Source: Alphaproteobacteria bacterium (GTDB lineage: Bacteria > Pseudomonadota > Alphaproteobacteria > CACIAM-22H2). From it: a stretch of DNA of 10,243 nt. The stretch is taken from the NCBI GenBank assembly GCA_016869415.1, contig VGEI01000098.1, positions 1-10,243 on the forward strand, read 5' to 3'. The notes under the pieces are model-generated. The model saw nothing but the letters and a program-made list of their open reading frames with translations, had not been told where the DNA came from and searched no databases. The stretch's first letter is position 1, and every line of letters starts with the position of its first letter. Positions 1 to 8,055 of the stretch are shown here, in pieces. Both the position numbers and the translations under genes were made by a program.

Positions 1-2
1 CT

Positions 3-8
3 GAGGGG
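3..8 (+). promoter_or_regulatory. Ribosome binding site of narK1
   Basis: GAGGGG ends five bases before the ATG at 14. It supports that start. Only 13 bases lie upstream in the window, so the operon promoter and any FNR or NarL sites are out of view. Confidence 0.6.
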
Positions 9-13
9 AAACG

Positions 14-1378
14 ATGTCGACTGTTCCTGTCGCCACCTCGGACAACGCCAACCGCGCGCTGGTTTTAAGCACGACCGCCTTCACGGTCTGTTTCGCCGTC
101 TGGACGATCTTTTCGATAATCGGCGTGCAGATAAAAAAGGATCTCGGCCTCAACGACACGCAATTCGGCCTTCTCGTCGGCACGCCGATTCTGACCGGAT
201 CGCTGGTCCGCCTCGTGCTCGGGATCTGGACCGACCAGTACGGTGGCCGGGTCGTCTACGTCGCCGTGATGTTGGCGGCGGCAGTGGCGACATGGCTACT
301 GACCTTCGCCTACGACTATCCGACCTTTCTGATCGCGGCACTCGGCGTCGGCATCGCCGGAGGCTCCTTCGCCGTCGGCATCGCCTATGTCTCGCGTTGG
401 TATCCGAAGGAGAAGCAGGGTACGGCGCTCGGCATCTTCGGCATGGGCAATGTCGGTGCGGCCGTCACCAAGTTCTTGGCACCGATGGTCATGGTCGCCT
501 TCGGCTGGGTGGCCGTGGCGCAGCTATGGGCAGCGGCGCTTGTCGTGATGGCGATCGTCTTCTGGTTCACGACCGAAGACGACCCGGCGCTGGCCGAGCG
601 TCGGCGGACCGGCGCGAAGCCGGAACCGATGCTGAGCCAGCTCGGCCCCCTCAAGAAGCTGCAGGTGTGGCGCTTCTCGCTCTACTACTTCTTCGTCTTC
701 GGCGCCTTCGTCGCGCTGGCCCTGTGGCTGCCGCGCTACTACGTCGGCGTCTACGGGCTCGACATCGTCACCGCTGGCATGCTTGGCGCTGCCTACTCGA
801 TCCCCGGCAGCGTCTTCCGCGCCTTTGGCGGTGTGCTCTCTGACAAGTACGGTGCGCGCCGGGTGATGTACTGGACCTTCATCGCCTCGGTGATCTGCAC
901 CTTCCTGCTCTCCTACCCGGCGACCGACTACGTCGTGCATGGGATCAAGGGCGACATCAAATTCACCATCGCCATCGGCTTCGTGCCCTTCACCATCCTG
1001 ACTTTCATCCTCGGATTCTTCATGTCGCTCGGGAAGGCTGCGGTCTACAAGCACATCCCGGTCTACTACCCCGATCGCGTCGGTGCCGTCGGCGGCATCG
1101 TCGGCTTGGTCGGAGGGCTCGGCGGCTTCGTGCTGCCGATTGCCTTCGGTGCCATGAACGACCTGATCGGCGTGTGGACGAGCTGCTTCATGCTGCTGTT
1201 CCTGATCGTCGCAGCATCCCTGGCATGGATGCACTTCGCCATCCTTTACATGGAAAAGCGGCGCATCCCTGAGCTCGCCGGGCCGAAGTACCTGCCCGAG
1301 GTCGACATCCTGGGCCCGGTGCTGCCGCCGCGCACTGACAAGCCCGCGATGCCCGCCTCCCAGCGTCCTGCCGCCTGA
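14..1378 (+). CDS. narK1: NarK1-type nitrate transporter (MFS, nitrate/nitrite porter family)
   Basis: Inner-membrane carrier of the nitrate/nitrite porter branch of the major facilitator superfamily, 454 aa, with hydrophobic segments consistent with 12 helices and a polar central loop near residues 187-217. Seen in the sequence: a conserved arginine in helix 2 (R66, in GSLVRLVLG) and another in helix 8 (R269, in GSVFRAFGG). These match the paired substrate-binding arginines of E. coli NarK. The glycine-rich nitrate-signature stretches are GIFGMGNVGAAV (about 140-151) and FFMSLGKAAVYKHIPVYYP (about 335-353); the latter, with its lysine, is typical of type I NarK. MFS loop motifs DQYGGR (74-79) and DKYGAR (277-282) are present. 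It lacks the longer N-terminus of the E. coli-type NarK encoded next. Type I proteins are thought to be proton-linked nitrate importers; that assignment rests on the family. The start is supported by GAGGGG at 3-8. The gene is followed 11 bases later by narK2. Near codons 18-40 there are A/T-rich codons (TTA, two ATA) unusual for this DNA. Confidence 0.93.
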   Translation: MSTVPVATSDNANRALVLSTTAFTVCFAVWTIFSIIGVQIKKDLGLNDTQFGLLVGTPILTGSLVRLVLGIWTDQYGGRVVYVAVMLAAAVATWLLTFAYDYPTFLIAALGVGIAGGSFAVGIAYVSRWYPKEKQGTALGIFGMGNVGAAVTKFLAPMVMVAFGWVAVAQLWAAALVVMAIVFWFTTEDDPALAERRRTGAKPEPMLSQLGPLKKLQVWRFSLYYFFVFGAFVALALWLPRYYVGVYGLDIVTAGMLGAAYSIPGSVFRAFGGVLSDKYGARRVMYWTFIASVICTFLLSYPATDYVVHGIKGDIKFTIAIGFVPFTILTFILGFFMSLGKAAVYKHIPVYYPDRVGAVGGIVGLVGGLGGFVLPIAFGAMNDLIGVWTSCFMLLFLIVAASLAWMHFAILYMEKRRIPELAGPKYLPEVDILGPVLPPRTDKPAMPASQRPAA

Positions 1379-1389
1379 AAGGAAACGCC

Positions 1390-2751
1390 ATGGCCACCGA
1401 CCTCCCCGCCGCTCTGCCGGCCGCGCCGAGCCGCACCTGGCTCGCGCGCTGGGAGCCCGAGAATGAGACGTTCTGGAAGGAGGAGGGAAGCCGCCTCGCC
1501 TGGCGCACCCTTTGGATCACCACGGCCAATCTGATCATGGCCTTCATCGTCTGGTTCGTGGTCAGCGCCCTCGTCGTGCGGCTGCCGGGCATCGGCTTCA
1601 AGCTCACCAGCAACCAGCTCTTCTGGCTGGCCGCGATGCCGGGGTTGGCAGGCGGCACGTTGCGCGTCATCCACACCTTCCTTATCCCGATCTACGGCAC
1701 GCGGCACGTCGTCACGTTCTCGACATTGTCGCTGCTCATCCCGGCCGTGGGCTGGTTCTATGCCGTGCAGGATCCGACGACCCCGTACTGGGTGCTGATG
1801 ACGCTGGCGTTCCTCGCCGGGCTTGGCGGCGGCAACTTCTCGTCCTTCATGCCGTCCACCAGCCTGTTCTTCCCCAAGCGCCTGCAGGGCACGGCGCTGG
1901 CCATTCAGGCTGGTATCGGCAATTTTGGCGTCAGCGTCGTGCAGTTCGTGACGCCGTGGATCATCGGCTTCGTCCTCGTGGGCACGCTCGCCGGCGAGCC
2001 GCAGACCTTCACCCGGGCCGGAACGCAGAGCTCGATCTGGCTGCAGAACGCCACCCTGATCTACATCCCGTTCATCGTCGTGTTCGGCGTGCTTGCGTGG
2101 TTCACGCTGCGCAGCGTCCCGGTGCGCGCCCAGTTCCGCGAGCAGATGGACATCTTCAAGATGAAGCACGCGTTCTTCATGACGCTGCTCTACATCATGA
2201 CCTTCGGCTCCTTCTCCGGCCTGTCGGCGACGTTCCCGCTGCTTATCCGCCAGATCTACGGCGGATTGCCGGGGGCGCCCGATCCGCTCGCCTTCGCCTT
2301 CCTCGGGCCGCTGGTCGGTTCGGTCATTCGTATCGTTGCCGGCCCGGTGAGCGACAAGCTCGGCGGTGCTCGCGTCACGCATTGGTCGGGGCTCGGGCTG
2401 GTTGCCTGCGCCATTGCGGTCACCTTCTTCACGGCGCCGACCTCGATGGATGACTTCCCCTACTTCGTGGCGTCCATGCTGGGCCTCTTCTTCTTCGCCG
2501 GTATCGGCAACGCCTCGACCTTCAAGCAGATGCCGATGCTCTTCCCGCCGCGCCAAGCAGGCGGCGTGATCGGCTGGACCGGCGCCATGGCCGCATACGG
2601 GCCTTTCGCCTGCGGCCTGATGCTCGGCTACTCGGCCGACTGGTTCGGCACGTTCAACGCCTTCTTCTACTGGGCGGCCGTCTTCTACGCCGCCTGCACC
2701 GTCATCAACTGGTGGTACTACGCCCGCAAGGGCGCGGAAGCCCCGTGCTGA
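1390..2751 (+). CDS. narK2: NarK2-type nitrate/nitrite antiporter (MFS)
   Basis: Inner-membrane transporter, 453 aa, of the same family as the preceding gene but of the type II form, as in E. coli NarK. The evidence is the N-terminal extension WEPENETFWKEEGSRLAWR (21-39), which closely parallels the E. coli NarK N-terminus and precedes the first helix. The substrate arginines are R92 (helix 2, GGTLRVIHTF) and R314 (helix 8, GSVIRIVAGPVSDKLGG). The two nitrate-signature glycine stretches are AGIGNFGVSVVQFVTPW (174-190) and FAGIGNASTFKQMPMLFP (369-386). Known for the family: type II proteins exchange cytoplasmic nitrite for external nitrate, exporting the toxic product of NarG while bringing in substrate. 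The start follows AAGGA at 1379-1383. It lies 11 bases after narK1 and 23 bases before narG, so the three are very probably one transcript. In some bacteria these two transporters form a single fused protein; here they are separate, each with its own start and stop. Confidence 0.95.
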   Translation: MATDLPAALPAAPSRTWLARWEPENETFWKEEGSRLAWRTLWITTANLIMAFIVWFVVSALVVRLPGIGFKLTSNQLFWLAAMPGLAGGTLRVIHTFLIPIYGTRHVVTFSTLSLLIPAVGWFYAVQDPTTPYWVLMTLAFLAGLGGGNFSSFMPSTSLFFPKRLQGTALAIQAGIGNFGVSVVQFVTPWIIGFVLVGTLAGEPQTFTRAGTQSSIWLQNATLIYIPFIVVFGVLAWFTLRSVPVRAQFREQMDIFKMKHAFFMTLLYIMTFGSFSGLSATFPLLIRQIYGGLPGAPDPLAFAFLGPLVGSVIRIVAGPVSDKLGGARVTHWSGLGLVACAIAVTFFTAPTSMDDFPYFVASMLGLFFFAGIGNASTFKQMPMLFPPRQAGGVIGWTGAMAAYGPFACGLMLGYSADWFGTFNAFFYWAAVFYAACTVINWWYYARKGAEAPC

Positions 2752-2762
2752 ACCTCTAAATC

Positions 2763-2766
2763 GGAG
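2763..2766 (+). promoter_or_regulatory. Ribosome binding site of narG
   Basis: GGAG lies eight bases before the ATG at 2775, within the 23-base narK2-narG gap. That gap (2752-2774) shows no FNR-like TTGAT-N4-ATCAA palindrome or hairpin, so narG has no evident promoter of its own. Confidence 0.6.
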
Positions 2767-2774
2767 ATCAACCG

Positions 2775-5700
2775 ATGAGTCATTTTCTCGACCGCCTGAT
2801 GTTCTTCCGCAAGAACGTCGATACGTTCTCGGGTGAGCACGGCATCGTCACGCGCGAAGACAGAAGCTGGGAAGAGGCATACCGGAGCCGCTGGGCGCAC
2901 GACCGCATCGTGCGCTCGACGCACGGCGCCAACTGCACGGGTTCGTGCAGCTGGAAGATCTACGTCAAGGGCGGCATCGTCACTTGGGAGACCCAGCAGA
3001 CCGACTACCCGCGCACCCGGCCGGATCTGCCCAACCACGAGCCGCGCGGCTGTTCGCGGGGCGCATCGTACTCCTGGTACCTCTACAGCGCCAACCGCCT
3101 GAAATACCCGATGGTGCGCGGTCGCCTGCTGCGGCTATGGCGTGCGGCCAAGCTGCAGCACAAGGACCCGGTCCTGGCCTGGGCGTCGATCGTCGAATCG
3201 CCGGAGAAGGCGAAAGCCTACAAGGAGATCCGTGGGCGCGGCGGCTTCGTGCGCTCGAGCTGGGATGAGATCAACGAGATCGTCGCGGCGGCCAATGTCT
3301 ACACTGCCAAGACTTACGGCCCCGACCGCATCATCGGCTTCTCGCCGATCCCGGCCATGTCGATGGTCTCCTACGCTGCCGGCTCGCGGTACCTGTCGCT
3401 GATCGGTGGCGTCTGCATGAGCTTCTACGACTGGTACTGCGACCTGCCGCCGTCCTCGCCCCAGACCTGGGGCGAGCAGACCGACGTGCCGGAGAGCGCC
3501 GACTGGTACAACTCCAACTTCATCATGATGTGGGGCTCGAACGTGCCGCAGACGCGCACGCCCGACGCCCATTTCATGACCGAGGTCCGCTACAAGGGCG
3601 CCAAGACCGTCACCGTCACGCCCGACTACAGCGAGGCGTCCAAGTTCGCCGATATCTGGCTGGCGCCCAAGCAGGGCACGGACGCGGCCCTGGCCATGGC
3701 GATGGGCCATGTCATCCTCAAGGAATTCCACGTCGACAAGAAAAGCGCCTATTTCGAATCGTACTGCCGCCAGTACACCGACATGCCTCACTTGGTGCGG
3801 CTGGTGAAGCGCGGCGAGACCTGGGTGGCGGACCGCTTCGTGCGGGCCTCGGACTTCGCCGACAATCTCGGCCAGGCCAACAACCCGGACTGGAAGACCG
3901 TTTGTATCGACGAGAAGACCGGCAAGGTCACGGTGCCGCTGGGCTCGGTTGGCTTCCGCTGGGGGGATCAGGGCAAGTGGAACCTGGAGACCAAGGCGGC
4001 CGACGGTGGCGAGATCGCGCCCAGGCTCAGCCTGATCGAGGGCCGCGACGCGGTGGTCGGCGTTGGCTTCCCGTATTTCGGTGGCCGCGAGCACGAGTAT
4101 TTCCCTAACTCGCCGCACGCCGACGTGCTGGTGCGCAACGTGCCCGTCAAGAAGCTCGCGCTGAAGGACGGCGAGACCCTGGTCGCCACCGTCTTCGACC
4201 TGTTCGTCGCCAATTACGGTGTCGACCGCGGCCTGGGCGGCGGCAACGTCGCCAAGTCCTATGACGAGGATGTGCCCTATACGCCAGCCTGGCAGGAGCG
4301 CATCACCGGCGTGAAGCGCGAGCACGTGATCGCCGTTGCCCGCGAGTTCGCCGAGACGGCCGACAAGACCAAGGGCAAGTCCATGGTCATCCTCGGCGCC
4401 GCAGTGAACCACTGGTATCACGGCGACATGATCTACCGTGGCATCATCAACATGCTGGTGATGTGCGGCTGCATCGGGCAGTCAGGCGGCGGCTGGTCGC
4501 ACTACGTGGGCCAGGAGAAGCTCCGCCCGCAGACCGGTTGGACGCCGCTGGCCTTCGCGCTCGACTGGCATCGGCCGCCGCGGCACATGAACTCGACCTC
4601 CTTCTTCTACGCGCACACCAACCAGTGGCGGCATGAGAAGCTGGGCGTCGAGGAGATCCTCTCGCCGTTGGCCGATCCCAAGGCGATGCATGGTAGCCTG
4701 ATCGACTTCAACGTGCGCTCGGAGCGCATGGGCTGGCTGCCGTCGGCGCCGCAGCTCGAGACCAACCCGCTGCAGGTGACTAGAGACGCGGCGGCGGCGG
4801 GCCAGGATCCGGCGGCCTATACGGCGGCGGCGCTCAAGGCGGGGCGCATCAGGATGTCGTGCGAGGACCCTGACAATCCCAAGAACTTCCCGCGCAACAT
4901 GTTCGTCTGGCGCTCGAACCTGCTCGGCTCGAGCGGCAAGGGCCACGAATATTTCCTCAAGTACCTGCTGGGCGCCCAGCACGGCGTCCAAGGCAAGGAC
5001 CTGGGCGAGGAGGGCGGCCGTAAGCCTGAAGAGGTCACCTGGCACTCGAAGGGCGCGGAGGGCAAGCTCGACCTGCTGGTCACCATCGACTTCCGCATGT
5101 CGACGACCTGCCTCTACTCCGACATCGTGCTGCCGACGGCGACTTGGTACGAGAAGCACGACCTCAATACCTCCGACATGCACCCCTTCATCCACCCGCT
5201 GTCCGCAGCGGTGGATCCGGCCTGGGAAGCACGCAGCGACTGGGAGATCTTCAAGGGCATCGCCCGCAAGTTCTCCGAGGTCGTGCCGGGGCATCTCGGC
5301 GTCGAGAAGGATCTGGTGCTGAGCCCGATCCAGCATGACAGCCCGGCGGAAATCGCCCAGCCCTTCGCGCCTAAGGATTGGAAGAAGGGCGAGATCGATC
5401 TGCTGCCGGGCAAGACAGCGCCGGCCATGATCCCGATCGAGCGCGACTATCCCAACACCTACAAAAAATTCACGGCTCTCGGTCCGCTGATGACCAAGGT
5501 CGGTAACGGCGGCAAGGGCATCGCCTGGAAGACCGAGACGGAGGTGAAGTTCCTTGGCGAGCTCAACCGCACGGTGACGGAAGAAGGCGTCAGCAAGGGC
5601 CTGCCGCGGATCGAGACCGATATCGACGCGGCGGAGGTGATTCTGACGCTGGCGCCGGAAACTAACGGCGCCGTCGCGGTCAAGGCCTGGGAGGCGCTAG

Positions 5701-6512
5701 GCAAGATCACCGGCCGTGATCACACCCACCTCGCCATCCCGCGCGAGGACGACAAGCTCCGCTTCCGCGATCTGCAGGCGCAGCCGCGGAAGATCATCTC
5801 CTCGCCGACCTGGAGCGGCCTGGAGTCCGAGCATGTCAGCTACAACGCCGGCTACACCAATGTGCACGAGCTGATTCCCTGGCGCACGCTCACCGGACGT
5901 CAGCAGCTCTACCAGGACCACCCCTGGATGATCGCCTTCGGCGAGGCGCTGTGCGTCTACAAGCCGCCGGTCGATCTCAAGACGGTGAAGCCGATGCTGG
6001 GTGCGCGCCCGAACGGCAACCAGGAGATCGTGCTGAACTTCATCACGCCGCACCAGAAATGGGGCATCCACAGCACCTATACCGATAACCTGCTGATGCT
6101 GACCCTGTCCCGCGGTGGGCCGATCGTCTGGCTGTCCGAAAAGGACGCCGCCAAGGCCGGCATCGAGGACAACGACTGGATCGAGGCTTTCAACGTCAAC
6201 GGCGCGCTCGTCGCCCGTGCTGTGGTCAGCCAGCGCGTGGCCGAGGGCATGGTCCTCATGTATCACGCGCAGGAGAAGATCGTGAACGTGCCGGGCAGCG
6301 AAATCACGCAGGCCCGCGGCGGCATCCACAACTCTGTGACCCGTGCCTGCCCGAAGCCGACGCACATGATCGGTGGCTACGCCCAGCAGAGCTACGGCTT
6401 CAACTATCACGGCACGATCGGCACCAACCGCGACGAGTTCGTCATCGTCCGCAAGATGGCGAATGTCGACTGGCTCGACCGGCCGGCAGCACCGGCCGCG
6501 GCGGCCGAATAG
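2775..6512 (+). CDS. narG: Respiratory nitrate reductase alpha subunit NarG (molybdenum, Mo-bisMGD)
   Basis: Catalytic subunit of the membrane-anchored, cytoplasm-facing nitrate reductase. It reduces nitrate to nitrite at a Mo-bis(molybdopterin guanine dinucleotide) centre. At 1245 aa it is essentially the length of E. coli NarG (1247 aa) and aligns by eye nearly end to end. Visible ligands, each one position beyond the E. coli number: H50, C54, C58 and C93 for the FS0 [4Fe-4S] cluster (His plus three Cys), and D223 (in YCDLPPSSPQTWGEQTD) as the protein ligand of molybdenum. H1093 and H1099 in HQKWGIH, near the pterins, are also kept. The N-terminus MSHFLDRLMFFRKN parallels the degenerate twin-arginine-like N-terminus of E. 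coli NarG; it lacks a hydrophobic signal, so the protein stays in the cytoplasm. One cluster residue neighbour differs (CSRG, where E. coli has CPRG). The C-terminus ends in a short Ala/Pro-rich tail. The start is fixed by GGAG at 2763-2766. A nitrite oxidoreductase role is an alternative judged less likely. Confidence 0.98.
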   Translation: MSHFLDRLMFFRKNVDTFSGEHGIVTREDRSWEEAYRSRWAHDRIVRSTHGANCTGSCSWKIYVKGGIVTWETQQTDYPRTRPDLPNHEPRGCSRGASYSWYLYSANRLKYPMVRGRLLRLWRAAKLQHKDPVLAWASIVESPEKAKAYKEIRGRGGFVRSSWDEINEIVAAANVYTAKTYGPDRIIGFSPIPAMSMVSYAAGSRYLSLIGGVCMSFYDWYCDLPPSSPQTWGEQTDVPESADWYNSNFIMMWGSNVPQTRTPDAHFMTEVRYKGAKTVTVTPDYSEASKFADIWLAPKQGTDAALAMAMGHVILKEFHVDKKSAYFESYCRQYTDMPHLVRLVKRGETWVADRFVRASDFADNLGQANNPDWKTVCIDEKTGKVTVPLGSVGFRWGDQGKWNLETKAADGGEIAPRLSLIEGRDAVVGVGFPYFGGREHEYFPNSPHADVLVRNVPVKKLALKDGETLVATVFDLFVANYGVDRGLGGGNVAKSYDEDVPYTPAWQERITGVKREHVIAVAREFAETADKTKGKSMVILGAAVNHWYHGDMIYRGIINMLVMCGCIGQSGGGWSHYVGQEKLRPQTGWTPLAFALDWHRPPRHMNSTSFFYAHTNQWRHEKLGVEEILSPLADPKAMHGSLIDFNVRSERMGWLPSAPQLETNPLQVTRDAAAAGQDPAAYTAAALKAGRIRMSCEDPDNPKNFPRNMFVWRSNLLGSSGKGHEYFLKYLLGAQHGVQGKDLGEEGGRKPEEVTWHSKGAEGKLDLLVTIDFRMSTTCLYSDIVLPTATWYEKHDLNTSDMHPFIHPLSAAVDPAWEARSDWEIFKGIARKFSEVVPGHLGVEKDLVLSPIQHDSPAEIAQPFAPKDWKKGEIDLLPGKTAPAMIPIERDYPNTYKKFTALGPLMTKVGNGGKGIAWKTETEVKFLGELNRTVTEEGVSKGLPRIETDIDAAEVILTLAPETNGAVAVKAWEALGKITGRDHTHLAIPREDDKLRFRDLQAQPRKIISSPTWSGLESEHVSYNAGYTNVHELIPWRTLTGRQQLYQDHPWMIAFGEALCVYKPPVDLKTVKPMLGARPNGNQEIVLNFITPHQKWGIHSTYTDNLLMLTLSRGGPIVWLSEKDAAKAGIEDNDWIEAFNVNGALVARAVVSQRVAEGMVLMYHAQEKIVNVPGSEITQARGGIHNSVTRACPKPTHMIGGYAQQSYGFNYHGTIGTNRDEFVIVRKMANVDWLDRPAAPAAAAE
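6480..6498 (+). repeat. Perfect 7-bp inverted repeat at the narG 3' end
   Basis: CGGCCGG (6480-6486), loop CAGCA (6487-6491), then CCGGCCG (6492-6498). This could form a tight GC-only hairpin in the mRNA just before the narG stop codon and 36 bases before the narH start. It has no downstream T-run, so it is not an intrinsic terminator. It also lies in Pro/Ala codons of a GC-rich gene, so chance is a real possibility. Confidence 0.4.
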
Positions 6513-6520
6513 CCGGGCCC

Positions 6521-6526
6521 GAGGAG
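6521..6526 (+). promoter_or_regulatory. Ribosome binding site that fixes the narH start
   Basis: GAGGAG lies eight bases before the ATG at 6535. The open frame extends upstream to an ATG at 6373 inside narG. That extension reads as Ser/Arg/Thr-rich nonsense, whereas the product from 6535 begins MKVRAQIAMVLNLDKC, like E. coli NarH. The start at 6535 is therefore chosen. Confidence 0.8.
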
Positions 6527-6534
6527 ATACGACA

Positions 6535-8055
6535 ATGAAAGTCCGCGCCCAGATCGCCATGGTGCTGAACCTGGACAAGTGCATCGGCTGTCACACCTGT
6601 TCGGTCACCTGCAAGAACGTCTGGACCTCGCGTTCCGGCGTCGAATACGCCTGGTTCAACAACGTCGAGACCAAGCCTGGCATCGGTTACCCCAAGGAAT
6701 GGGAGAACCAGGACAAGTGGCAGGGCGGTTGGCGTCGCACGCGCGGCGGCAAGCTGCAGCCGCGCATCGGCGGCAAGTGGCGGGTGCTGGCGAAGATCTT
6801 CGCCAATCCGCACCTGCCGGAGATCGACGACTACTACGAGCCGTTCACCTTCGACTACGAGCATCTGCAGCGGGCCGGCGAGATGCAGTCGGCGCCGGTT
6901 GCCCGGCCGCGCTCGCTGATCACCGGCCAGCGCATGGAGAAGATCGAGTGGGGCCCGAACTGGGAGGAAATTCTCGGTACGGAGTTCCGCAAGCGGTCGA
7001 AGGACAAGAACTTCGACAACATCCAGAAGGAGATCTACGGGCAGTTCGAGAACACCTTTATGTTCTACCTGCCGCGGCTCTGCGAGCACTGCCTAAACCC
7101 GGCCTGCGTCGCCGCCTGCCCGTCGGGCTCGATCTACAAGCGCGAGGAGGACGGCATCGTCCTCGTCGACCAGGACAAGTGCCGCGGCTGGCGGATGTGC
7201 GTCAGCGCCTGCCCTTACAAGAAAATCTACTACAACTGGCAGTCCGGCAAGGCGGAGAAGTGCACCTTCTGCTATCCGCGCATCGAGGCGGGCGAGCCGA
7301 CGGTGTGCTCGGAGACCTGTGTCGGACGCATCCGCTATCTCGGCGTGCTGCTCTACGACGCCGACCGCATCGAGGAGGCGGCCAGCGCCGAGAACGAGCA
7401 GGATCTCTACCGCAAGCAGCTCGACATCTTCCTCAATCCCGAGGATCCCGCGGTCATTGACCAGGCGCGGCGCGACGGCGTGCCCGAGGCCTGGCTCGAA
7501 GCGGCCCGGCGCTCGCCCACCTACAAGATGGCGATCGACTGGAAGGTGGCGTTCCCGCTGCATCCCGAGTACCGCACCCTGCCGATGGTCTGGTACGTGC
7601 CGCCTCTCTCGCCCATCCAGGCGGCCGCCGACGCGGGCAAGATCGGCTTTTCCGACCGGCTGCCGGACATCCGCAGCCTGCGCATTCCCGTCCGCTATCT
7701 CGCCAACCTGCTGACCGCCGGCGAGGAGTACCCGATCGTCCGGGCGCTGGAGCGGATGATGGCCATGCGCATTTTCATGCGCGGTCGGCATGTCGACGGC
7801 GCAGAGAACCGGCGCGTGCTGGAGCAGGTCGGCCTGAGCCCGGCGCAGGTCGAGGAGATGTACCGCTACATGGCGATCGCCAACTACGAGGACCGCTACG
7901 TCATCCCGACCACGCATCGCGAATACGCCGAGAATGCTTTCGATCTCAAAGGCTCGTGCGGCTTCAGCTTCGGTAACGGCTGCTCGGACGGCGTCAGCAC
8001 GGCCGGGCTGTTCGGCGGCAAGACAAGCGGCCGCAAGCCGGAGGAGGTGCAGTGA
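6535..8055 (+). CDS. narH: Respiratory nitrate reductase beta subunit NarH (iron-sulfur protein)
   Basis: Electron-transfer subunit of the nitrate reductase complex, 506 aa (E. coli NarH is 512). It carries electrons from the NarI haems to NarG through four clusters on the cytoplasmic side. Four cysteine groups are visible: C16/C19/C22/C26, C183/C186/C191/C195, C216/C222/C226, and C243/C246/C258/C262. In the third group tryptophan W219 (CRGWRMC) replaces the expected cysteine, the hallmark that makes one centre a [3Fe-4S] cluster in NarH. The stretch YRTLPMVWYVPPLSPIQ (346-362) and the C-terminal CGFSFGNGC region are also typical. The start at 6535 is chosen over longer in-frame starts because a good ribosome binding site precedes it and the N-terminus matches the family. 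Narrow spacing after narG (22 bases) and a one-base stop/start overlap with narJ (TGATG) place it in the same operon. Confidence 0.98.
   Translation: MKVRAQIAMVLNLDKCIGCHTCSVTCKNVWTSRSGVEYAWFNNVETKPGIGYPKEWENQDKWQGGWRRTRGGKLQPRIGGKWRVLAKIFANPHLPEIDDYYEPFTFDYEHLQRAGEMQSAPVARPRSLITGQRMEKIEWGPNWEEILGTEFRKRSKDKNFDNIQKEIYGQFENTFMFYLPRLCEHCLNPACVAACPSGSIYKREEDGIVLVDQDKCRGWRMCVSACPYKKIYYNWQSGKAEKCTFCYPRIEAGEPTVCSETCVGRIRYLGVLLYDADRIEEAASAENEQDLYRKQLDIFLNPEDPAVIDQARRDGVPEAWLEAARRSPTYKMAIDWKVAFPLHPEYRTLPMVWYVPPLSPIQAAADAGKIGFSDRLPDIRSLRIPVRYLANLLTAGEEYPIVRALERMMAMRIFMRGRHVDGAENRRVLEQVGLSPAQVEEMYRYMAIANYEDRYVIPTTHREYAENAFDLKGSCGFSFGNGCSDGVSTAGLFGGKTSGRKPEEVQ
8042..8049 (+). promoter_or_regulatory. Strong ribosome binding site of narJ
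   Basis: AGGAGGTG, a near-perfect anti-16S match, sits inside the last narH codons. The AGGAGG core ends seven bases before the ATG at 8055 but only four before the alternative GTG at 8052. This favours the ATG as the narJ start. Confidence 0.75.

Noticed and set aside
1..13. Search for FNR, NarL or promoter elements upstream of narK1
   Set aside because: Only 13 bases are available and they contain just a ribosome binding site. The short gaps between later genes show no FNR-type palindrome either.
1246..2556. A 436-codon open frame on the minus strand opposite narK2
   Set aside because: It is antisense to a clearly functional transporter gene, and its product is rich in Arg, Glu, His, Gly and Asp with no domain. 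Such frames arise in GC-rich genes because the complementary frame rarely meets stop codons.
3135..4421. A 428-codon open frame on the minus strand opposite narG
   Set aside because: It has the same origin as the narK2 antisense frame: low-complexity composition, no recognisable motif, and full overlap with conserved NarG coding sequence.
5463..5468. A6 run in narG as a possible programmed frameshift site
   Set aside because: The reading frame continues normally into conserved NarG sequence on both sides, and neither shifted frame gives a meaningful product.
6373..6534. N-terminal extension of NarH by 54 codons from an upstream ATG
   Set aside because: The extension overlaps the NarG C-terminus, is Ser/Thr/Arg-rich without homology to NarH, and a good ribosome binding site precedes the ATG at 6535.
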